A stretch of DNA of 64,000 bases from contig NZ_KB912881.1 of the NCBI RefSeq assembly GCF_000383875.1, positions 41,738 to 105,737 on the forward strand, given 5' to 3'. The translations under genes and the position numbers were made by a program. The stretch is from Caldibacillus debilis DSM 16016 (GTDB lineage Bacteria; Bacillota; Bacilli; Bacillales; Caldibacillaceae). How positions within the stretch are numbered: the first letter of the stretch is position 1; each line of letters starts with the position of its first letter. Positions 16,154-25,931 of this stretch are shown piece after piece. The notes under the pieces were generated by a model that was given only the letters and a program-made list of their open reading frames with translations, searched no databases and was not told the origin of the DNA.

Positions 16154-16708
16154 TCAAGGAAGCAGCAGTTTCAGGCCCAAAAAAAATAAGATGCTTCCCC
16201 CGAAGGCCTGGCTGTAATGGCCGAACCAGCCCTTCATCGTCTTCGCGAACAAAATGCCCGTCCAGGTGAGGATGCAGGAGAAGAAGCCGAAAAGCAGGAC
16301 CGCCAATGCCGTTTTCGAACCGAAAAGCCCCAGCGTCAAACCGACGGGCAAACTGTCCATGCTTACGCTCAAGGCGGACATGATCATCCCGATCCCCTTC
16401 GGGAACAGCATCTTTTTTCGCCTGTTCCGTCCGAAACTTCCGAGGAACATCTCCAGCCCGATCGCGATCAGCAGAACCGCGCAAACTTGGGTGGTGTAAA
16501 AGCCGAGCTGATCGGAAAGAAGCCGCCCGGCGAAAATGCCGGCCAACGGAAGGAAAACGTGAAACATGCCGACGGTCAGGCCGAGGCGGAAAACCTGTTT
16601 GATTTTCAACGGAGCCAAACCGAGGCCGAGTCCGACGGAAAAGGCATCCATGCTGACGGCAAAGGCCATGATCGATAAGGTGACCAGCTCTTGGATCAAG
16701 AATTCCAT
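16154..16708 (-). CDS. mntP: Manganese efflux pump MntP
   Basis: 184-residue membrane protein with six predicted helices. The two MntP repeats each carry an acidic motif: AFAVSMDAFSVGLGLG near 15-30 and SALSVSMDSLPVGLTLG in the second half. It exports Mn(II). The start at ATG 16708 follows GGAGTGGGGGGA. It is the counterpart of ywlD beside ywlC and ywlE in B. subtilis. No yybP-ykoY manganese riboswitch was recognised in the upstream 350 bp. Confidence 0.93.
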   Translation of the reverse strand: MEFLIQELVTLSIMAFAVSMDAFSVGLGLGLAPLKIKQVFRLGLTVGMFHVFLPLAGIFAGRLLSDQLGFYTTQVCAVLLIAIGLEMFLGSFGRNRRKKMLFPKGIGMIMSALSVSMDSLPVGLTLGLFGSKTALAVLLFGFFSCILTWTGILFAKTMKGWFGHYSQAFGGSILFFLGLKLLLP

Positions 16709-17059
16709 TCCCCCCACTCCCCGATGGACAGACCTTATTCCAGCATATGCCCGGAAGCGGGGGTTTAGAAGGAAAGTTTTCGCTTCTCCTTGAATCTGTC
16801 CGCCCGCCGAGCCGCCCATAAGGGAGGCCGGGCGAAAGGGGTTTTTCCGCCGAAAGGGGGAAGGCCGGTTTGTGCCGGAAAGGGGCTCGGTCGGGACCCG
16901 CAAGGGGAAAGCCCCGGCAAAGGGATTTATCGGAAGAAAAAATTTTCTCCCGGAAGCCGGCAGGCTATCGCCCCGCTTTTCCCATCCGGCGGCCGTTTGC
17001 CGTCAAGTCCGAAAAAGGAGCCGCGGATTGCCGCTTTCCGCCCCTTCCGGGACCGCCGA
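16709..17059. other. GC-rich spacer between mntP and ywlC
   Basis: About 350 bp, richer in G and C than the flanking genes. No terminator, promoter or gene with a ribosome site was recognised. Confidence 0.5.
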
Positions 17060-18109
17060 TCATCCTTCCCGGATCACCTTGCCCCCCGCCGCTTTGAAGA
17101 GCCGGTTCATAACGGCGGCACCGATTCCTTCTTCCTCGAAGGTTTCGGCGAAGATCACATCCACCCCTTCTTCGTCAAAATATCGCAGGCAATCGTACAG
17201 CCGCCGGGCCACGGTCGCCAAATCCGCCCGCCTGCCGCAGAGAGCGGCGGCGTCCGCTTCGTAAAAACCGTTCCGCTCCTCCGTCGTTAAGACCCCCACC
17301 CGTTTCCCCAAGGACCGCTCCTTTTTGATCAACCCTTGGATGTATTCCTTGCTGCCTTCGACGAGATAAAGGGGAGCCCGGGGGGCATAATGGGTGTACT
17401 TCATCCCCGGAGACCGGGGCGCCTTTTCTCCCTCCGGGGAAAAATTCGAACCGCTCCGGACCGGGCCGATGACCTCCTCGATCTTCTCCTTGGAGATGCC
17501 GCCGGGCCTTAAGATGGCGGGAAGATCCAAGGTGCAGTCAATGACCGTCGATTCGACGCCGACCCCCGTTTCCCCGCCGTCGACGATTCCGGCGATTTTT
17601 CCTTCGAGATCCATCAGGACGTGTTCCGCCTTCGTCGGGCTCGGTTTCCCGGAGCGATTGGCGCTCGGGGCGGCAATCGGAAGCCCGCTCGCCCGGATGA
17701 GGGCAAGGGCGACCGGATGATCCGGCATGCGCACGGCCACCGTCGGCAAACCGGCGGTGGCCGCCTCCGACAAAACCCCTTTCCTTTTTTGAAAAACGAC
17801 CGTCAGCGGTCCCGGCCAAAATGTTTTCATTAATTTTTCCGCTTTGGCGGGCACCTTTTCCACATATTTTTCAAGTTCGGACAGGCTGCTGATATGGATG
17901 ATGAGCGGATTGTCCGAGGGCCTTCCCTTCGCCGCGTAAATTTTGCCCACGGCGCCGTCGTCGCAGGCATTGGCCCCCAATCCGTAAACCGTTTCCGTCG
18001 GGAAGGCCACCAGCTCATTTTGCTGCAGCAAGCGGGCCGCTTCCCGGATGGCTGGATGCCCGGCCAAGTTTTCCACAGATTTATCCACTTTCCATCGTTT
18101 CGTTTCCAT
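17060..18109 (-). CDS. ywlC: L-threonylcarbamoyladenylate synthase (Sua5 type)
   Basis: 349-residue enzyme making threonylcarbamoyl-AMP from threonine, bicarbonate and ATP for t6A37 in ANN-decoding tRNAs. The YrdC domain (about 20-210) has LVAFPTETVYGLGANA, KGRPSDNPLIIHI and SANRSGKPSPT; the C-terminal Sua5 domain (about 235-349) follows the linker PRSPGMKYTHYAP. Start at ATG 18109 with GGAGACCGAAGG upstream gives the family length. Its first codons overlap two imperfect DnaA boxes, and the divergent promoter region carries a DnaA-box cluster. Confidence 0.95.
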   Translation of the reverse strand: METKRWKVDKSVENLAGHPAIREAARLLQQNELVAFPTETVYGLGANACDDGAVGKIYAAKGRPSDNPLIIHISSLSELEKYVEKVPAKAEKLMKTFWPGPLTVVFQKRKGVLSEAATAGLPTVAVRMPDHPVALALIRASGLPIAAPSANRSGKPSPTKAEHVLMDLEGKIAGIVDGGETGVGVESTVIDCTLDLPAILRPGGISKEKIEEVIGPVRSGSNFSPEGEKAPRSPGMKYTHYAPRAPLYLVEGSKEYIQGLIKKERSLGKRVGVLTTEERNGFYEADAAALCGRRADLATVARRLYDCLRYFDEEGVDVIFAETFEEEGIGAAVMNRLFKAAGGKVIREG

Positions 18110-18215
18110 CCTTCGGTCTCCTTCTGAAGCTTCGCTGAAAATGCCTTTTATATTAGAAATTATAAGCCTTTTTTCGGGGAATGGAAAATCCGGCCCGCCT
18201 TGAAAGGAAAAGGAA

Positions 18216-18296
18216 TTGTCCACAATATGTGGATATATTTGCAAATTTTGTGCATAACTCTGTGGATAATTGCCGTTCCGGGAAGATTTATCCACA
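18216..18296. promoter_or_regulatory. DnaA-box cluster between ywlC and spoIIR
   Basis: Five 9-mers match the DnaA box TTATNCACA within 81 bp: 18216-18224 (+, TTGTCCACA, one mismatch), 18228-18236 (-, ATATCCACA, one mismatch), 18249-18257 (-, TTATGCACA), 18261-18269 (-, TTATCCACA, perfect) and 18288-18296 (+, TTATCCACA, perfect). Two imperfect ones (18069-18077, 18081-18089) lie in the start of ywlC. The sites sit in the divergent ywlC/spoIIR promoter region. A DnaA-box cluster near ywlC is, from memory, among the known B. subtilis clusters that titrate DnaA. Confidence 0.85.
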
Positions 18297-18391
18297 AAAC
18301 CCCCGCTTTCCCGCAACGGTTATCCCTGTTTACGAAAAGGGAAAAGCGCTCATCCCTATCCCCGTTCCTCCCCGGAAACCGGAATTTCAAT

Positions 18392-18420
18392 GTATAAGAT
18401 TGATAGATTTTGTTCATAAT
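18392..18420 (+). promoter_or_regulatory. Probable sigma-F promoter of spoIIR
   Basis: GTATA (18392-18396) and GTTCATAAT (18412-18420) are 15 bp apart, fitting sigma-F (GYATA, 15 bp, GGNNANANT) with one mismatch. The -10 ends 26 bp before the spoIIR start. SpoIIR is a forespore sigma-F gene in B. subtilis. Confidence 0.6.
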
Positions 18421-18445
18421 GGGTGACGGAAGGGAGAGGAAGCGT

Positions 18446-19111
18446 ATGTGGGGCAAAAAAATACCGGCATTGCCGTTCTTTTTTCTGACCTTAACTTTGG
18501 CCGCCATCCTGCAGCTCTATGCGCCGAAGCCGGCCTACGGGGGCCGGGAAGTGATCATCCCGGAGGATGCCATCCGCCTGCGGATTTTGGCCAACAGCAA
18601 TTCGGAAGAAGACCAGCGGATCAAACGGAAAATCCGGGACGAAGTCAATGCGGAAATCACCCGATGGACGAATCATTTAACTTCCCGCGAAGAAGCGAGG
18701 AAGGTCATCGCCGAAAAGCTTCCCGAGATCCGGGCGATCGCCCGGAGGGTCTTGAAAAAGGAAAACCCGTCCCAGGACGTGCAAGTCGTATTGGATAAAG
18801 TCTATTTTCCGACAAAATTGTACGGAAACTTTCTGTATCCGGCAGGCCGTTACGAGGCAGTTCTCATCACGATCGGGGAAGGGAAAGGGGCCAATTGGTG
18901 GTGCGTCCTGTTTCCGCCCCTCTGCTTTTTGGATTTTTCCAGCGGCGCCGCGGTGAAAAAACCGGACGAAAAGACCGGGGTAAAGGACGGCGGCCGGGAG
19001 GAGAGCCGCGGCGAAAAGGCGGAAGACGCGGGCCGGAAAGAAGATGAGGTGGAGGTCAAATTCTTCGTCGTTGAACTGTTTGAAAACATCCGGGATTTTT
19101 TCAAAGATTGA
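18446..19111 (+). CDS. spoIIR: Stage II sporulation protein R
   Basis: 221-residue secreted sporulation signal. Made in the forespore, it triggers SpoIIGA to process pro-sigma-E in the mother cell. A signal peptide is visible (about 1-33, KKIPALPFFFLTLTLAAILQL). The conserved body follows with IPEDAIRLRILANSNSEEDQRIKRKIRD and WWCVLFPPLCFLDFSS. The C-terminal 50 residues are a charged linker and an EVEVKFFVVELFENI tail. ATG 18446 has AAGGGAGAGG upstream; TTG 18410 would add an unsupported extension that includes the promoter. Confidence 0.94.
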   Translation: MWGKKIPALPFFFLTLTLAAILQLYAPKPAYGGREVIIPEDAIRLRILANSNSEEDQRIKRKIRDEVNAEITRWTNHLTSREEARKVIAEKLPEIRAIARRVLKKENPSQDVQVVLDKVYFPTKLYGNFLYPAGRYEAVLITIGEGKGANWWCVLFPPLCFLDFSSGAAVKKPDEKTGVKDGGREESRGEKAEDAGRKEDEVEVKFFVVELFENIRDFFKD

Positions 19112-19196
19112 AAGCCGCAGCAGGCTTCCTTTCCTGCCGCGGCTTTATACTTGCGGCAAACCCCGGCGGCGTTCCGGTCCCCGGGAAAACGGCAAA

Positions 19197-19241
19197 GCGG
19201 GTGTCCGAATTTGGCAAGGGATCCGGACACCCGCGTTTTTT
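19197..19241 (+). terminator. Terminator of spoIIR
   Basis: An 11-bp perfect stem (19197-19207/19224-19234, GCGGGTGTCCG/CGGACACCCGC) is followed by GTTTTTT on the plus strand. Its T-run touches the end of the convergent prmC. A weaker stem (AAGCCGC... near 19109-19143) precedes it. Confidence 0.85.
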
Positions 19242-20104
19242 CAAGACGATTCCCCATGCAAAAAAGCAAAAACCATTCTTTCCTTTCGATTGATGTCCCG
19301 TTCGATTTCCACAATCGCTCCGGGAAAAGCCCGTTCGATCAAATCCTTCACCTTATCCCCCTGGCCGTCGCCGATCTCAAAGGCGGCCAGCGCCCGGCTA
19401 TTGATGACCATAGGAAGCTGGCCGATGATCTTCCTGTAGGCGTCCAGCCCGTCCTCCCCGGCGAAGAGGGCGATCCCCGGCTCATGGTCTTTCACGACAT
19501 CCGGAAGCTTTTCTTTTTCCCCAAGGGGAATATAGGGCGGATTGGAGACGACCACGTCGAAGGCCTTTTCCCCGAAAAAGGGGGCGAGGAAGTCCCCCTG
19601 CCGGAAATCGATGCCGGCGCCATGAAGCTCCGCGTTTTTTGCCGCCACTTTCAGCGCCTCTTCGGAAATATCCGAAGCCGAAACTTCGAGGGCGGGCATC
19701 TCCAGGGCGAGGGTGACGGCGATGGCGCCGCTTCCCGTCCCGGCGTCCGCCGCCCGCAAAGGGGAGGTCCCGGAAAAATATTTCCTGATCCTTTCCAACG
19801 TCCCGGCCACCAATTCTTCCGTCTCCGGCCGCGGGATCAGGACGTGCCCGTTCACGAAAAATTTCCTTCCGTAAAAATATTCGCAGCCGGTCAAATATTG
19901 CACGGGAACCCCGGCGGCATGTTTCCGGACGAGCTCCCGGAATTCTTTTTGCCGCTCCTCCGGCAACTCCATGCGCAGATGGGCGAGCAATTGGTATTTT
20001 TCCATTTTCAAGACGTGCTGCAAAAGGATTTCTCCCGCATTTTCGTCACGGCCGCAGGATTTGAACACGGAAGACGCCCAGCGGAGGGCTTCAAAGACCT
20101 TCAT
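19241..20104 (-). CDS. prmC: Release factor glutamine methyltransferase PrmC
   Basis: 287-residue SAM-dependent enzyme that N5-methylates the Gln of the GGQ motif in release factors. The SAM loop DAGTGSGAIAVTLALEM and the catalytic NPPYIP motif are present; the N-terminal helical domain recognises the release factor. I start at ATG 20104, one base after the prfA stop, because MKVFEALRWASS aligns with the usual N-terminus. ATG 20122 is possible. The prfA-prmC pair encodes substrate and modifying enzyme in one operon. Confidence 0.95.
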   Translation of the reverse strand: MKVFEALRWASSVFKSCGRDENAGEILLQHVLKMEKYQLLAHLRMELPEERQKEFRELVRKHAAGVPVQYLTGCEYFYGRKFFVNGHVLIPRPETEELVAGTLERIRKYFSGTSPLRAADAGTGSGAIAVTLALEMPALEVSASDISEEALKVAAKNAELHGAGIDFRQGDFLAPFFGEKAFDVVVSNPPYIPLGEKEKLPDVVKDHEPGIALFAGEDGLDAYRKIIGQLPMVINSRALAAFEIGDGQGDKVKDLIERAFPGAIVEIERDINRKERMVFAFLHGESS

Positions 20105-20105
20105 A

Positions 20106-21179
20106 TTAGCCGAGGTTTTCATTTTGCAGTTTTTTCGCCTGCTCGTCGAGGATCAGCACATCGATGATTTCGTCCAGTTTTCCTTCCAGCACCTGATCCA
20201 ATTTTTGCAGGGTCAGGCCGACCCTGTGGTCCGTGACGCGGTTTTGCGGAAAATTGTAGGTGCGGATCCTTTCCGACCGGTCGCCCGTTCCGACGGCCGA
20301 TTTCCGTTTGGCGTCGTATTCGGCCCGGGCTTCTTGCCGATATTTGTCCAGGATGCGGGCGCGCAACACTTTCATGGCCTTCTCTTTATTTTTAATTTGG
20401 GATTTTTCGTCCTGGCAGGAAACGACGATTCCCGTCGGGATATGGGTCAAACGGACGGCGGACATGGTCGTATTGACGCTCTGTCCCCCGGGGCCGCTGG
20501 AGGCGAAGGTGTCCACCCGGATATCCTTTTCGTTGATCTCCACTTCCACCTCTTCCGCTTCGGGAAGACAGGCGACGGTCGCCGTGGACGTATGGATCCG
20601 GCCGCCGGATTCCGTTTCCGGCACCCGTTGGACCCGGTGGGCGCCGTTTTCGTATTTCAATTTGGAATAGGCCCCTTTCCCGTTGATCATAAAAATGATT
20701 TCCTTGTAGCCGCCGAGACCGGTCGGATGGGCATCGATCACATCGATTTTCCAGCCCTGGGATTCGGCGTATTTCGTGTACATCCGGAACAAATCGCCGG
20801 CGAACAGGGCCGCCTCTTCCCCGCCGGCCGCCCCGCGGATTTCCATGATCACGTTTTTCTCGTCATTCGGATCTTTCGGGATCAATAACAGCTTCAGCTG
20901 TTCTTCCAGTCCGGCGATCTTCTCTTCCAAGTCGCCGATTTCTTCTTTCACCATCTCCCGCAGTTCCGGATCCAGTTTTTCTTCCAGCATCGATTTGGCG
21001 TCCTGCAGCTGTTTCTTCGCTTCCTTATATTGCCGGTAGGTTTGCACCGTTTCTTCCAAATCCGATTGTTCTTTCGAATATTTCCGCAGCTTTTCCGGAT
21101 CATTGAGGACTTCCGGGTCGCTCAACAATTCCGTCAGCTTGTCGTATCTGTCCTCGATTGCCTTCAACCGATCAAACAT
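20106..21179 (-). CDS. prfA: Peptide chain release factor 1
   Basis: 357-residue class I release factor reading UAA and UAG. The GGQ motif is in [12 protein letters not shown], and the RF1-type codon-recognition loop reads [14 protein letters not shown]. Start at ATG 21179 is preceded by GGGGAGGTGAAACAG and gives the family length; the much longer open frame upstream (to about 21686) is not supported. The downstream prmC methylates its GGQ glutamine. Confidence 0.97.
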   Translation of the reverse strand: MFDRLKAIEDRYDKLTELLSDPEVLNDPEKLRKYSKEQSDLEETVQTYRQYKEAKKQLQDAKSMLEEKLDPELREMVKEEIGDLEEKIAGLEEQLKLLLIPKDPNDEKNVIMEIRGAAGGEEAALFAGDLFRMYTKYAESQGWKIDVIDAHPTGLGGYKEIIFMINGKGAYSKLKYENGAHRVQRVPETESGGRIHTSTATVACLPEAEEVEVEINEKDIRVDTFASSGPGGQSVNTTMSAVRLTHIPTGIVVSCQDEKSQIKNKEKAMKVLRARILDKYRQEARAEYDAKRKSAVGTGDRSERIRTYNFPQNRVTDHRVGLTLQKLDQVLEGKLDEIIDVLILDEQAKKLQNENLG

Positions 21180-21582
21180 CTGTTTCACCTCCCCGGTTAC
21201 TTTCCCCCAACAGATCGGAACCGGCTCCCGAACCTTCCCGGCTCCTTCCTGCGAAAGGATGCATCGGCCGCCCGAAAACCGGTCTTTTTCGCAAACGCCC
21301 CCTCGGAGGAAAAAATGCAAGGGCAAACCGCCGATGGAAGATGGGGGCCGGCGGATTGCAAACAACAGGAAATAGGATGAAAGGCTGCCCGCTTTGCCGG
21401 CGATCCGGAGGAACCGGCCCGATGCCAAAGCCCGGCACGGCGGCGCCCCGTGACCGGGAAGGCGGCGGGGACCCTTCGCCTTTTCCTCCTGCCGAAGTCT
21501 CTTTAAGGCGGGAACGGCCCAAAGCCCCCGGTTTTTCCGGCGTCCGTCCGCCGGCGGAAAACGGCCGCCCGCTTTTTTTCGG
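21180..21582. other. GC-rich spacer between prfA and tdk
   Basis: About 400 bp, GC-rich, with open frames in several phases but no ribosome site or family motif. No clear terminator of tdk or promoter of prfA was identified. Confidence 0.5.
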
Positions 21583-22200
21583 TCAACGGCCGCTTTCTTC
21601 CATGGCCGGCACATTCCGTTTCGGGGCATGGGGGACGTCATGATGGAGCCGGCACCTGGCTTCATAGCTCTCGCTCGCTCCGACAAGAATGACCGGATCG
21701 TGGAAGGATGCAGGCTTTCCGTTGATCAGCCTTTGGGTGCGGCTGGCCGGATGTCCGCAAACGGTGCAGACGGCCTGCAGTTTCGTCACCTGTTCAGCCA
21801 CGGCCATCAGTTTGGGCATCGGACCGAAGGGCTCGCCGCGAAAATCCATGTCCAATCCGGCGATGATCACGCGATACCCTTGATCGGCGAAATCCTGGAC
21901 GATGGGAACGATGGAATCGTCGAAAAATTGGGCTTCATCGATAGCAATGACATCAATATCCTTCGTGACCAGCGGGATCATTTCTTCCGGACGATTGATC
22001 GGTTTGGCGGTCACGGAATTGCCGTTGTGGGAAACCACTTCTTCCTTCTTGTACCTGTCATCGATCGCCGGTTTGAACACGAGGGTCTTTTGCCTGGCCA
22101 ATTGGCAGCGGCGTATCCTCCTGATCAGTTCCTCCGATTTTCCGGAAAACATGCTCCCGCAAATGACTTCGATCCAACCGCTTTCATTTTTTAAATACAT
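21583..22200 (-). CDS. tdk: Thymidine kinase
   Basis: 205-residue type II thymidine kinase phosphorylating deoxythymidine for salvage. The P-loop is [15 protein letters not shown], the catalytic region is DEAQFFDD, and a zinc ribbon is formed by CTVCGHP and the later YEARCRLHH. Start at ATG 22200 has GGAAGGAG 8 bp upstream. Slightly longer at the C-terminus than the B. subtilis enzyme (195). It lies between rpmE and prfA as in B. subtilis. Confidence 0.96.
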   Translation of the reverse strand: MYLKNESGWIEVICGSMFSGKSEELIRRIRRCQLARQKTLVFKPAIDDRYKKEEVVSHNGNSVTAKPINRPEEMIPLVTKDIDVIAIDEAQFFDDSIVPIVQDFADQGYRVIIAGLDMDFRGEPFGPMPKLMAVAEQVTKLQAVCTVCGHPASRTQRLINGKPASFHDPVILVGASESYEARCRLHHDVPHAPKRNVPAMEESGR

Positions 22201-22320
22201 TTTGCCGACTCCTTCCATTATCACGATCCGTGGTTCGTCCGCCGGATTCGCACCGCCGCATTCCTTACCTATCATATTAATCCAAAATTTGAAAGGGCGA
22301 TACGCCTTTTCGGCGGATTT

Positions 22321-22358
22321 CAAGAAAAAACAGGCAAGCCAAATCTCCTTGCCTGTTT
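22321..22358 (-). terminator. Terminator of rpmE
   Basis: An 11-bp stem (22328-22338/22348-22358, AAACAGGCAAG/CTTGCCTGTTT) runs into a T-rich tail on the minus strand. It lies 46 bp after the rpmE stop and upstream of tdk. Confidence 0.85.
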
Positions 22359-22403
22359 CATCCGTGCATCTTTAGACGATTCGTCCGCCGCAATATTCGG
22401 ACG

Positions 22404-22604
22404 TTATTTTATGCCGTATTTTTTGTTAAAGCGTTCCACGCGCCCGTCTGCAGCAACAAATTTTTGCCGGCCGGTGAAAAACGGATGGCAAGCGGAGCAG
22501 ACTTCAACCCGCACTTCTTCCTTTGTCGACCCGCTTTCAAATTCGTTGCCGCAAGCGCATCGAACGATCACGCGATGGTATTTGGGATGGATACCCGGTT
22601 TCAT
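22404..22604 (-). CDS. rpmE: Ribosomal protein L31 (zinc-binding C+ form)
   Basis: 66-residue large-subunit protein. The four zinc cysteines are in CACGNEF and [10 protein letters not shown], followed by [20 protein letters not shown]. The C+ form is the zinc-replete L31. ATG 22604 was preferred to GTG 22610 because GGAG then sits 10 bp upstream and the length matches B. subtilis. A strong promoter and a leader hairpin precede it. Confidence 0.97.
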   Translation of the reverse strand: MKPGIHPKYHRVIVRCACGNEFESGSTKEEVRVEVCSACHPFFTGRQKFVAADGRVERFNKKYGIK

Positions 22605-22625
22605 CCGCACTCAACTCCTTCTGCC

Positions 22626-22645
22626 CTGGTTTCCTGCAAAACCAG
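22626..22645 (-). ncRNA. Leader hairpin upstream of rpmE (possible L31 autoregulatory leader)
   Basis: A perfect 7-bp stem (22626-22632/22639-22645, CTGGTTT/AAACCAG) with a 6-nt loop lies in the short 5' leader, immediately upstream of the ribosome site. Firmicutes are known to have an L31 leader motif that may be an autoregulatory site; assignment here is by position only. Confidence 0.4.
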
Positions 22646-22675
22646 AGTTTTTTCGCTTTTTCGCACACTGCAACT

Positions 22676-22704
22676 ATTATAGCAGGGGGCGGCCCGATTT
22701 GCAA
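22676..22704 (-). promoter_or_regulatory. Promoter of rpmE
   Basis: TTGCAA (22699-22704) and a perfect TATAAT (22676-22681) are 17 bp apart on the minus strand, with an extended TGC before the -10. The remaining spacer 22705-23089 towards rho is GC-rich and held nothing recognisable. Confidence 0.75.
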
Positions 22705-23089
22705 CAGCGCGCGACCGCCCATGGAAAATCTTACAGAAAAGGATTTGGTTCCCTCGCAGCAAAATCTTGCTGAGCATCTGCAAGGGGATGGGTCAGCCAA
22801 AGAATGGGCGGCCCTCCGTCCCCGGCAGGAATTCCCATCGCCGCGGACCCTTCCCGCGGGAGGAAAGGAGTCTTTCCTCCGCCGACGGACCGCCCCAATT
22901 GCAATTTCCGCCAAAGCTCCGGTCAAAAAAGAATAAACCTTCGGTGCAAAACCCCGGAGTTTTTCCTCATCCGCGTTCCGGAACCTCGCCGGCCTTCGGA
23001 AAGCTTCCGGCAAGGCGATTTCCTGAAAGGGCCGCCAAGTCCGGCCCCTTCCCCGGGAACCTCCGCCGGACTCCGGAAAGGCAGGGGGT

Positions 23090-24355
23090 TCAGGCCCCGT
23101 TCCGCCTGCCTTTTAATTCTTCGCTGACGACTTCGATAAATTCCGCATTGGATTTGGTCGCCATCAGCTTCCGGATCAGCTTTTCGGCAAAATCCGGGGA
23201 GTCGCTCATCGATTTCCGGATCGCCCAGACGATCTCCAAATGGGATTTGGGGAGCAGGAGTTCCTCTTTCCTCGTTCCCGAACGGCGGATGTCGATGGCC
23301 GGGAAAATCCGCCGTTCCGCCAGGGAACGATCCAAATGCAGCTCCATGTTTCCCGTCCCTTTAAACTCTTCGTAAATGACATCGTCCATCCTCGATCCGG
23401 TGTCGATCAGCGCAGTTGCCAAAATCGTCAGGCTGCCGCCTTCCTCGATGTTTCTGGCGGCTCCGAAAAACCGCTTCGGCCGGTGGAAGGCGGCCGGATC
23501 GATCCCGCCGGACAACGTGCGTCCGCTCGGGGGGATCACCAGGTTATAGGCGCGGGCCAGGCGGGTGATGCTGTCCATCAGGATGATCACGTCCCGCTTA
23601 TGTTCGACGAGGCGCATCGCCCTTTCCAAGACGAGCTCCGCCACTTTAATGTGGTTTTCCGGAACTTCATCGAAGGTGGAGCTGACCACTTCCGCGTCCA
23701 CGGAACGTTCGATGTCCGTCACTTCTTCCGGCCGTTCGTCGATCAAAAGGACGATGAGTTCGGCTTCCGGATGATTGGTGGTGATGCTGTTGGCGATCTG
23801 CTTCAGGAGCATCGTTTTCCCCGCCTTCGGCGGAGCCACAATCAATCCACGCTGGCCGAAACCGACCGGGGTAATCAGATCCATGATCCGGGTGGAGATG
23901 ATGTCCGGTTCCGTTTCCAGCTTGATTTGCCGGTTCGGATAGAGGGGGGTCAAGGCCGGGAAGTGGACCCGTTCTTTCGCGACTTCCGGATCTTCGCCGT
24001 TCACCGCTTCCACGTGAAGAAGGCCGAAGTACCGTTCGTTTTCCTTGGGGGGCCTTACCTTCCCCGACACCTTATCCCCGTTTCTTAAATCAAACCGGCG
24101 GATTTGCGAGGCGGAGATATAAATATCTTCCGAACTCGGAGAATAGTTGATCGGCCGCAAAAAGCCGAACCCTTCGGTAGGGATGATCTCCAGAACGCCC
24201 TCCATAAAAAAATATCCTTCTTTTTCCGCCCGCGCCTTCAATATGGCGAAAATCAGTTCTTTTTTCGTCAATTTGCTGTAATAGGAAATTTGGTATTTCT
24301 TCGCCAATTCGTACAATTCTTTTAACTTCATGTTTTCCAAGGTGGAAATATTCAT
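23090..24355 (-). CDS. rho: Transcription termination factor Rho
   Basis: 421-residue hexameric RNA helicase. It has the N-terminal Rho_N helix bundle ([19 protein letters not shown]), the cold-shock RNA-binding fold ([28 protein letters not shown]), the P-loop APPKAGKT, the Walker [15 protein letters not shown] and the R-loop [12 protein letters not shown] place the start at ATG 24355 ([10 protein letters not shown]) by comparison with B. subtilis; the frame is open 13 codons further to TTG 24394. A long leader separates it from its promoter, which could allow Rho autoregulation. Confidence 0.95.
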   Translation of the reverse strand: MNISTLENMKLKELYELAKKYQISYYSKLTKKELIFAILKARAEKEGYFFMEGVLEIIPTEGFGFLRPINYSPSSEDIYISASQIRRFDLRNGDKVSGKVRPPKENERYFGLLHVEAVNGEDPEVAKERVHFPALTPLYPNRQIKLETEPDIISTRIMDLITPVGFGQRGLIVAPPKAGKTMLLKQIANSITTNHPEAELIVLLIDERPEEVTDIERSVDAEVVSSTFDEVPENHIKVAELVLERAMRLVEHKRDVIILMDSITRLARAYNLVIPPSGRTLSGGIDPAAFHRPKRFFGAARNIEEGGSLTILATALIDTGSRMDDVIYEEFKGTGNMELHLDRSLAERRIFPAIDIRRSGTRKEELLLPKSHLEIVWAIRKSMSDSPDFAEKLIRKLMATKSNAEFIEVVSEELKGRRNGA

Positions 24356-24642
24356 ATTGGCATCTTCCAAATCGTTCACCACACTTTTATTCAATTGTTA
24401 CAATCCGTTTATGGAATAGGGTTTTCGGAATGATGAAGGGAAAGGGAAGCAGGTCTTTTGAATCGCTTTCGGAGGCAAGTTCCGGCAAAGGATCGGCCGC
24501 CTGTCAGTAAAATTTCGGAAATGAAAAAAGAAAACAAACATCATGGGAACCGTGCAGCAGAGGGATAACCGTTCTTTTTCTTTAATCACCATTTCATTAT
24601 ATAAAGCAAACATGGCCGTGTAAAGGACAAAGATCCAAAAAA

Positions 24643-24671
24643 ATTATACTTTTTCAGACAGTATTGCACAA
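24643..24671 (-). promoter_or_regulatory. Promoter of rho
   Basis: TTGTGC (24666-24671) and TATAAT (24643-24648) are 17 bp apart on the minus strand, giving a leader of about 280 nt before rho. In several bacteria rho is autoregulated through such a leader. The flanking spacer 24672-24853 shows no gene. Confidence 0.6.
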
Positions 24672-24853
24672 TTCCCGCCATTTCATCCCAAAGGCCTTGT
24701 CAAAAATTCCGCGGCCGCGGCAAATCGGTCATATTTGTAGGAAGGATCCTGTGGAGAAACGGCATGGCGGCGGAGATGGGGAAAGGGATCCCGGCGTCGG
24801 AAACACCGGCATCCGGAAAGGAAAATCCGAGGAAGGGAAATCCAAGGGAAAGA

Positions 24854-25816
24854 TTATTTCATGACGAGGTTCGGTTTCTTCTTTAAACTGTGCCTGCCTT
24901 CAATGAACCGGACGGTGCCCGATTTCGCCCGCATGACGACGGAATGGGTCAACCCGTAGGAGCCTTTGTATTGGACGCCCCGCAGAAGTTCGCCGTCGGT
25001 GACTCCCGTCGCGGCGAAGATGGCGTCGTCGCCGGAGACGAGATCCTCCATCCGCAGCACTTTGCCGACGTCAAGACCCATCCGTTTGCACCTTTCCACT
25101 TCCTGGTCGTTTTGCGGCACGAGGCGGCCCTGAATTTCACCGCCGAGGCATTTTAAAGCGACCGCGGCCAATACCCCTTCCGGCGCGCCGCCGATGCCGA
25201 ATAAAATGTCCACGCCCGTATGGTCGAAGGCCGTATTGATCGCCGCCGCCACATCCCCGTCGTTGATCAGTTTGATCCTCGCTCCGGCATCCCGCAGCCG
25301 CTGGATGAGTTCCGCGTGCCTCGGGCGGTTTAACACGGTGGCGACCACGTCTTCCACGTCCTTGTTTTTCGCCTTCGCCACGGCCTTCAAATTGTCTTCC
25401 ACCGACGCGTCAATGTCAATTTGCCCGACCGCTTCCGGCCCCACGGCGATCTTTTCCATGTACATATCGGGGGCATGGAGCAGGCTTCCGTGATCGGCCA
25501 CGGCGACAACGGCCAGGGCATTCCAGCCCCCCGACGCGACGATATTGGTCCCTTCCAAAGGATCGACGGCCACATCCACCCGGGGACCGTAGCCGTTGCC
25601 CAGTTTTTCGCCGATGTAAAGCATCGGTGCTTCATCCATTTCCCCTTCGCCGATGACGACCGTGCCCTTCATCGGCACCGTGTCGAATACGTCGCGCATC
25701 GCCTTGGTGGCCGCATCATCGGCCTCATTCTTCTTTCCCCTGCCCATCCACCGGGAAGAAGCGAGGGCTGCGGCTTCCGTGACGCGGACCAACTCGAGGG
25801 ATAAACTTCTGTCCAT
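24854..25816 (-). CDS. glpX: Fructose-1,6-bisphosphatase, class II (GlpX type)
   Basis: 320-residue gluconeogenic phosphatase. Signature segments include [18 protein letters not shown], the metal site [15 protein letters not shown] and [22 protein letters not shown], and [20 protein letters not shown]. Start at ATG 25816 with GGGGGAGGAAAAAAG upstream fits the family; the open frame continues further upstream without support. In B. subtilis the murAB-glpX-rho order is the same. It works opposite the nearby fbaA product in central carbon flux. Confidence 0.95.
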   Translation of the reverse strand: MDRSLSLELVRVTEAAALASSRWMGRGKKNEADDAATKAMRDVFDTVPMKGTVVIGEGEMDEAPMLYIGEKLGNGYGPRVDVAVDPLEGTNIVASGGWNALAVVAVADHGSLLHAPDMYMEKIAVGPEAVGQIDIDASVEDNLKAVAKAKNKDVEDVVATVLNRPRHAELIQRLRDAGARIKLINDGDVAAAINTAFDHTGVDILFGIGGAPEGVLAAVALKCLGGEIQGRLVPQNDQEVERCKRMGLDVGKVLRMEDLVSGDDAIFAATGVTDGELLRGVQYKGSYGLTHSVVMRAKSGTVRFIEGRHSLKKKPNLVMK

Positions 25817-25931
25817 CTTTTTTCCTCCCCCACCAAAAAACAGTATAACACAATCGTATATATATTGTACCACAATTAGAAAGGGGGAGGGGAAAATATC
25901 TCCCGGATTTTGAAAAAATTTCAGGGAGGGA

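Noticed and set aside
17060..18316. Longer ywlC starting at 18316
   Set aside because: The extension would run through the DnaA-box cluster; ATG 18109 has a good ribosome site and gives the family length.
20106..21686. 526-codon version of prfA
   Set aside because: Release factor 1 is about 356 residues and the start at 21179 has a strong ribosome site; the rest is GC-rich spacer.
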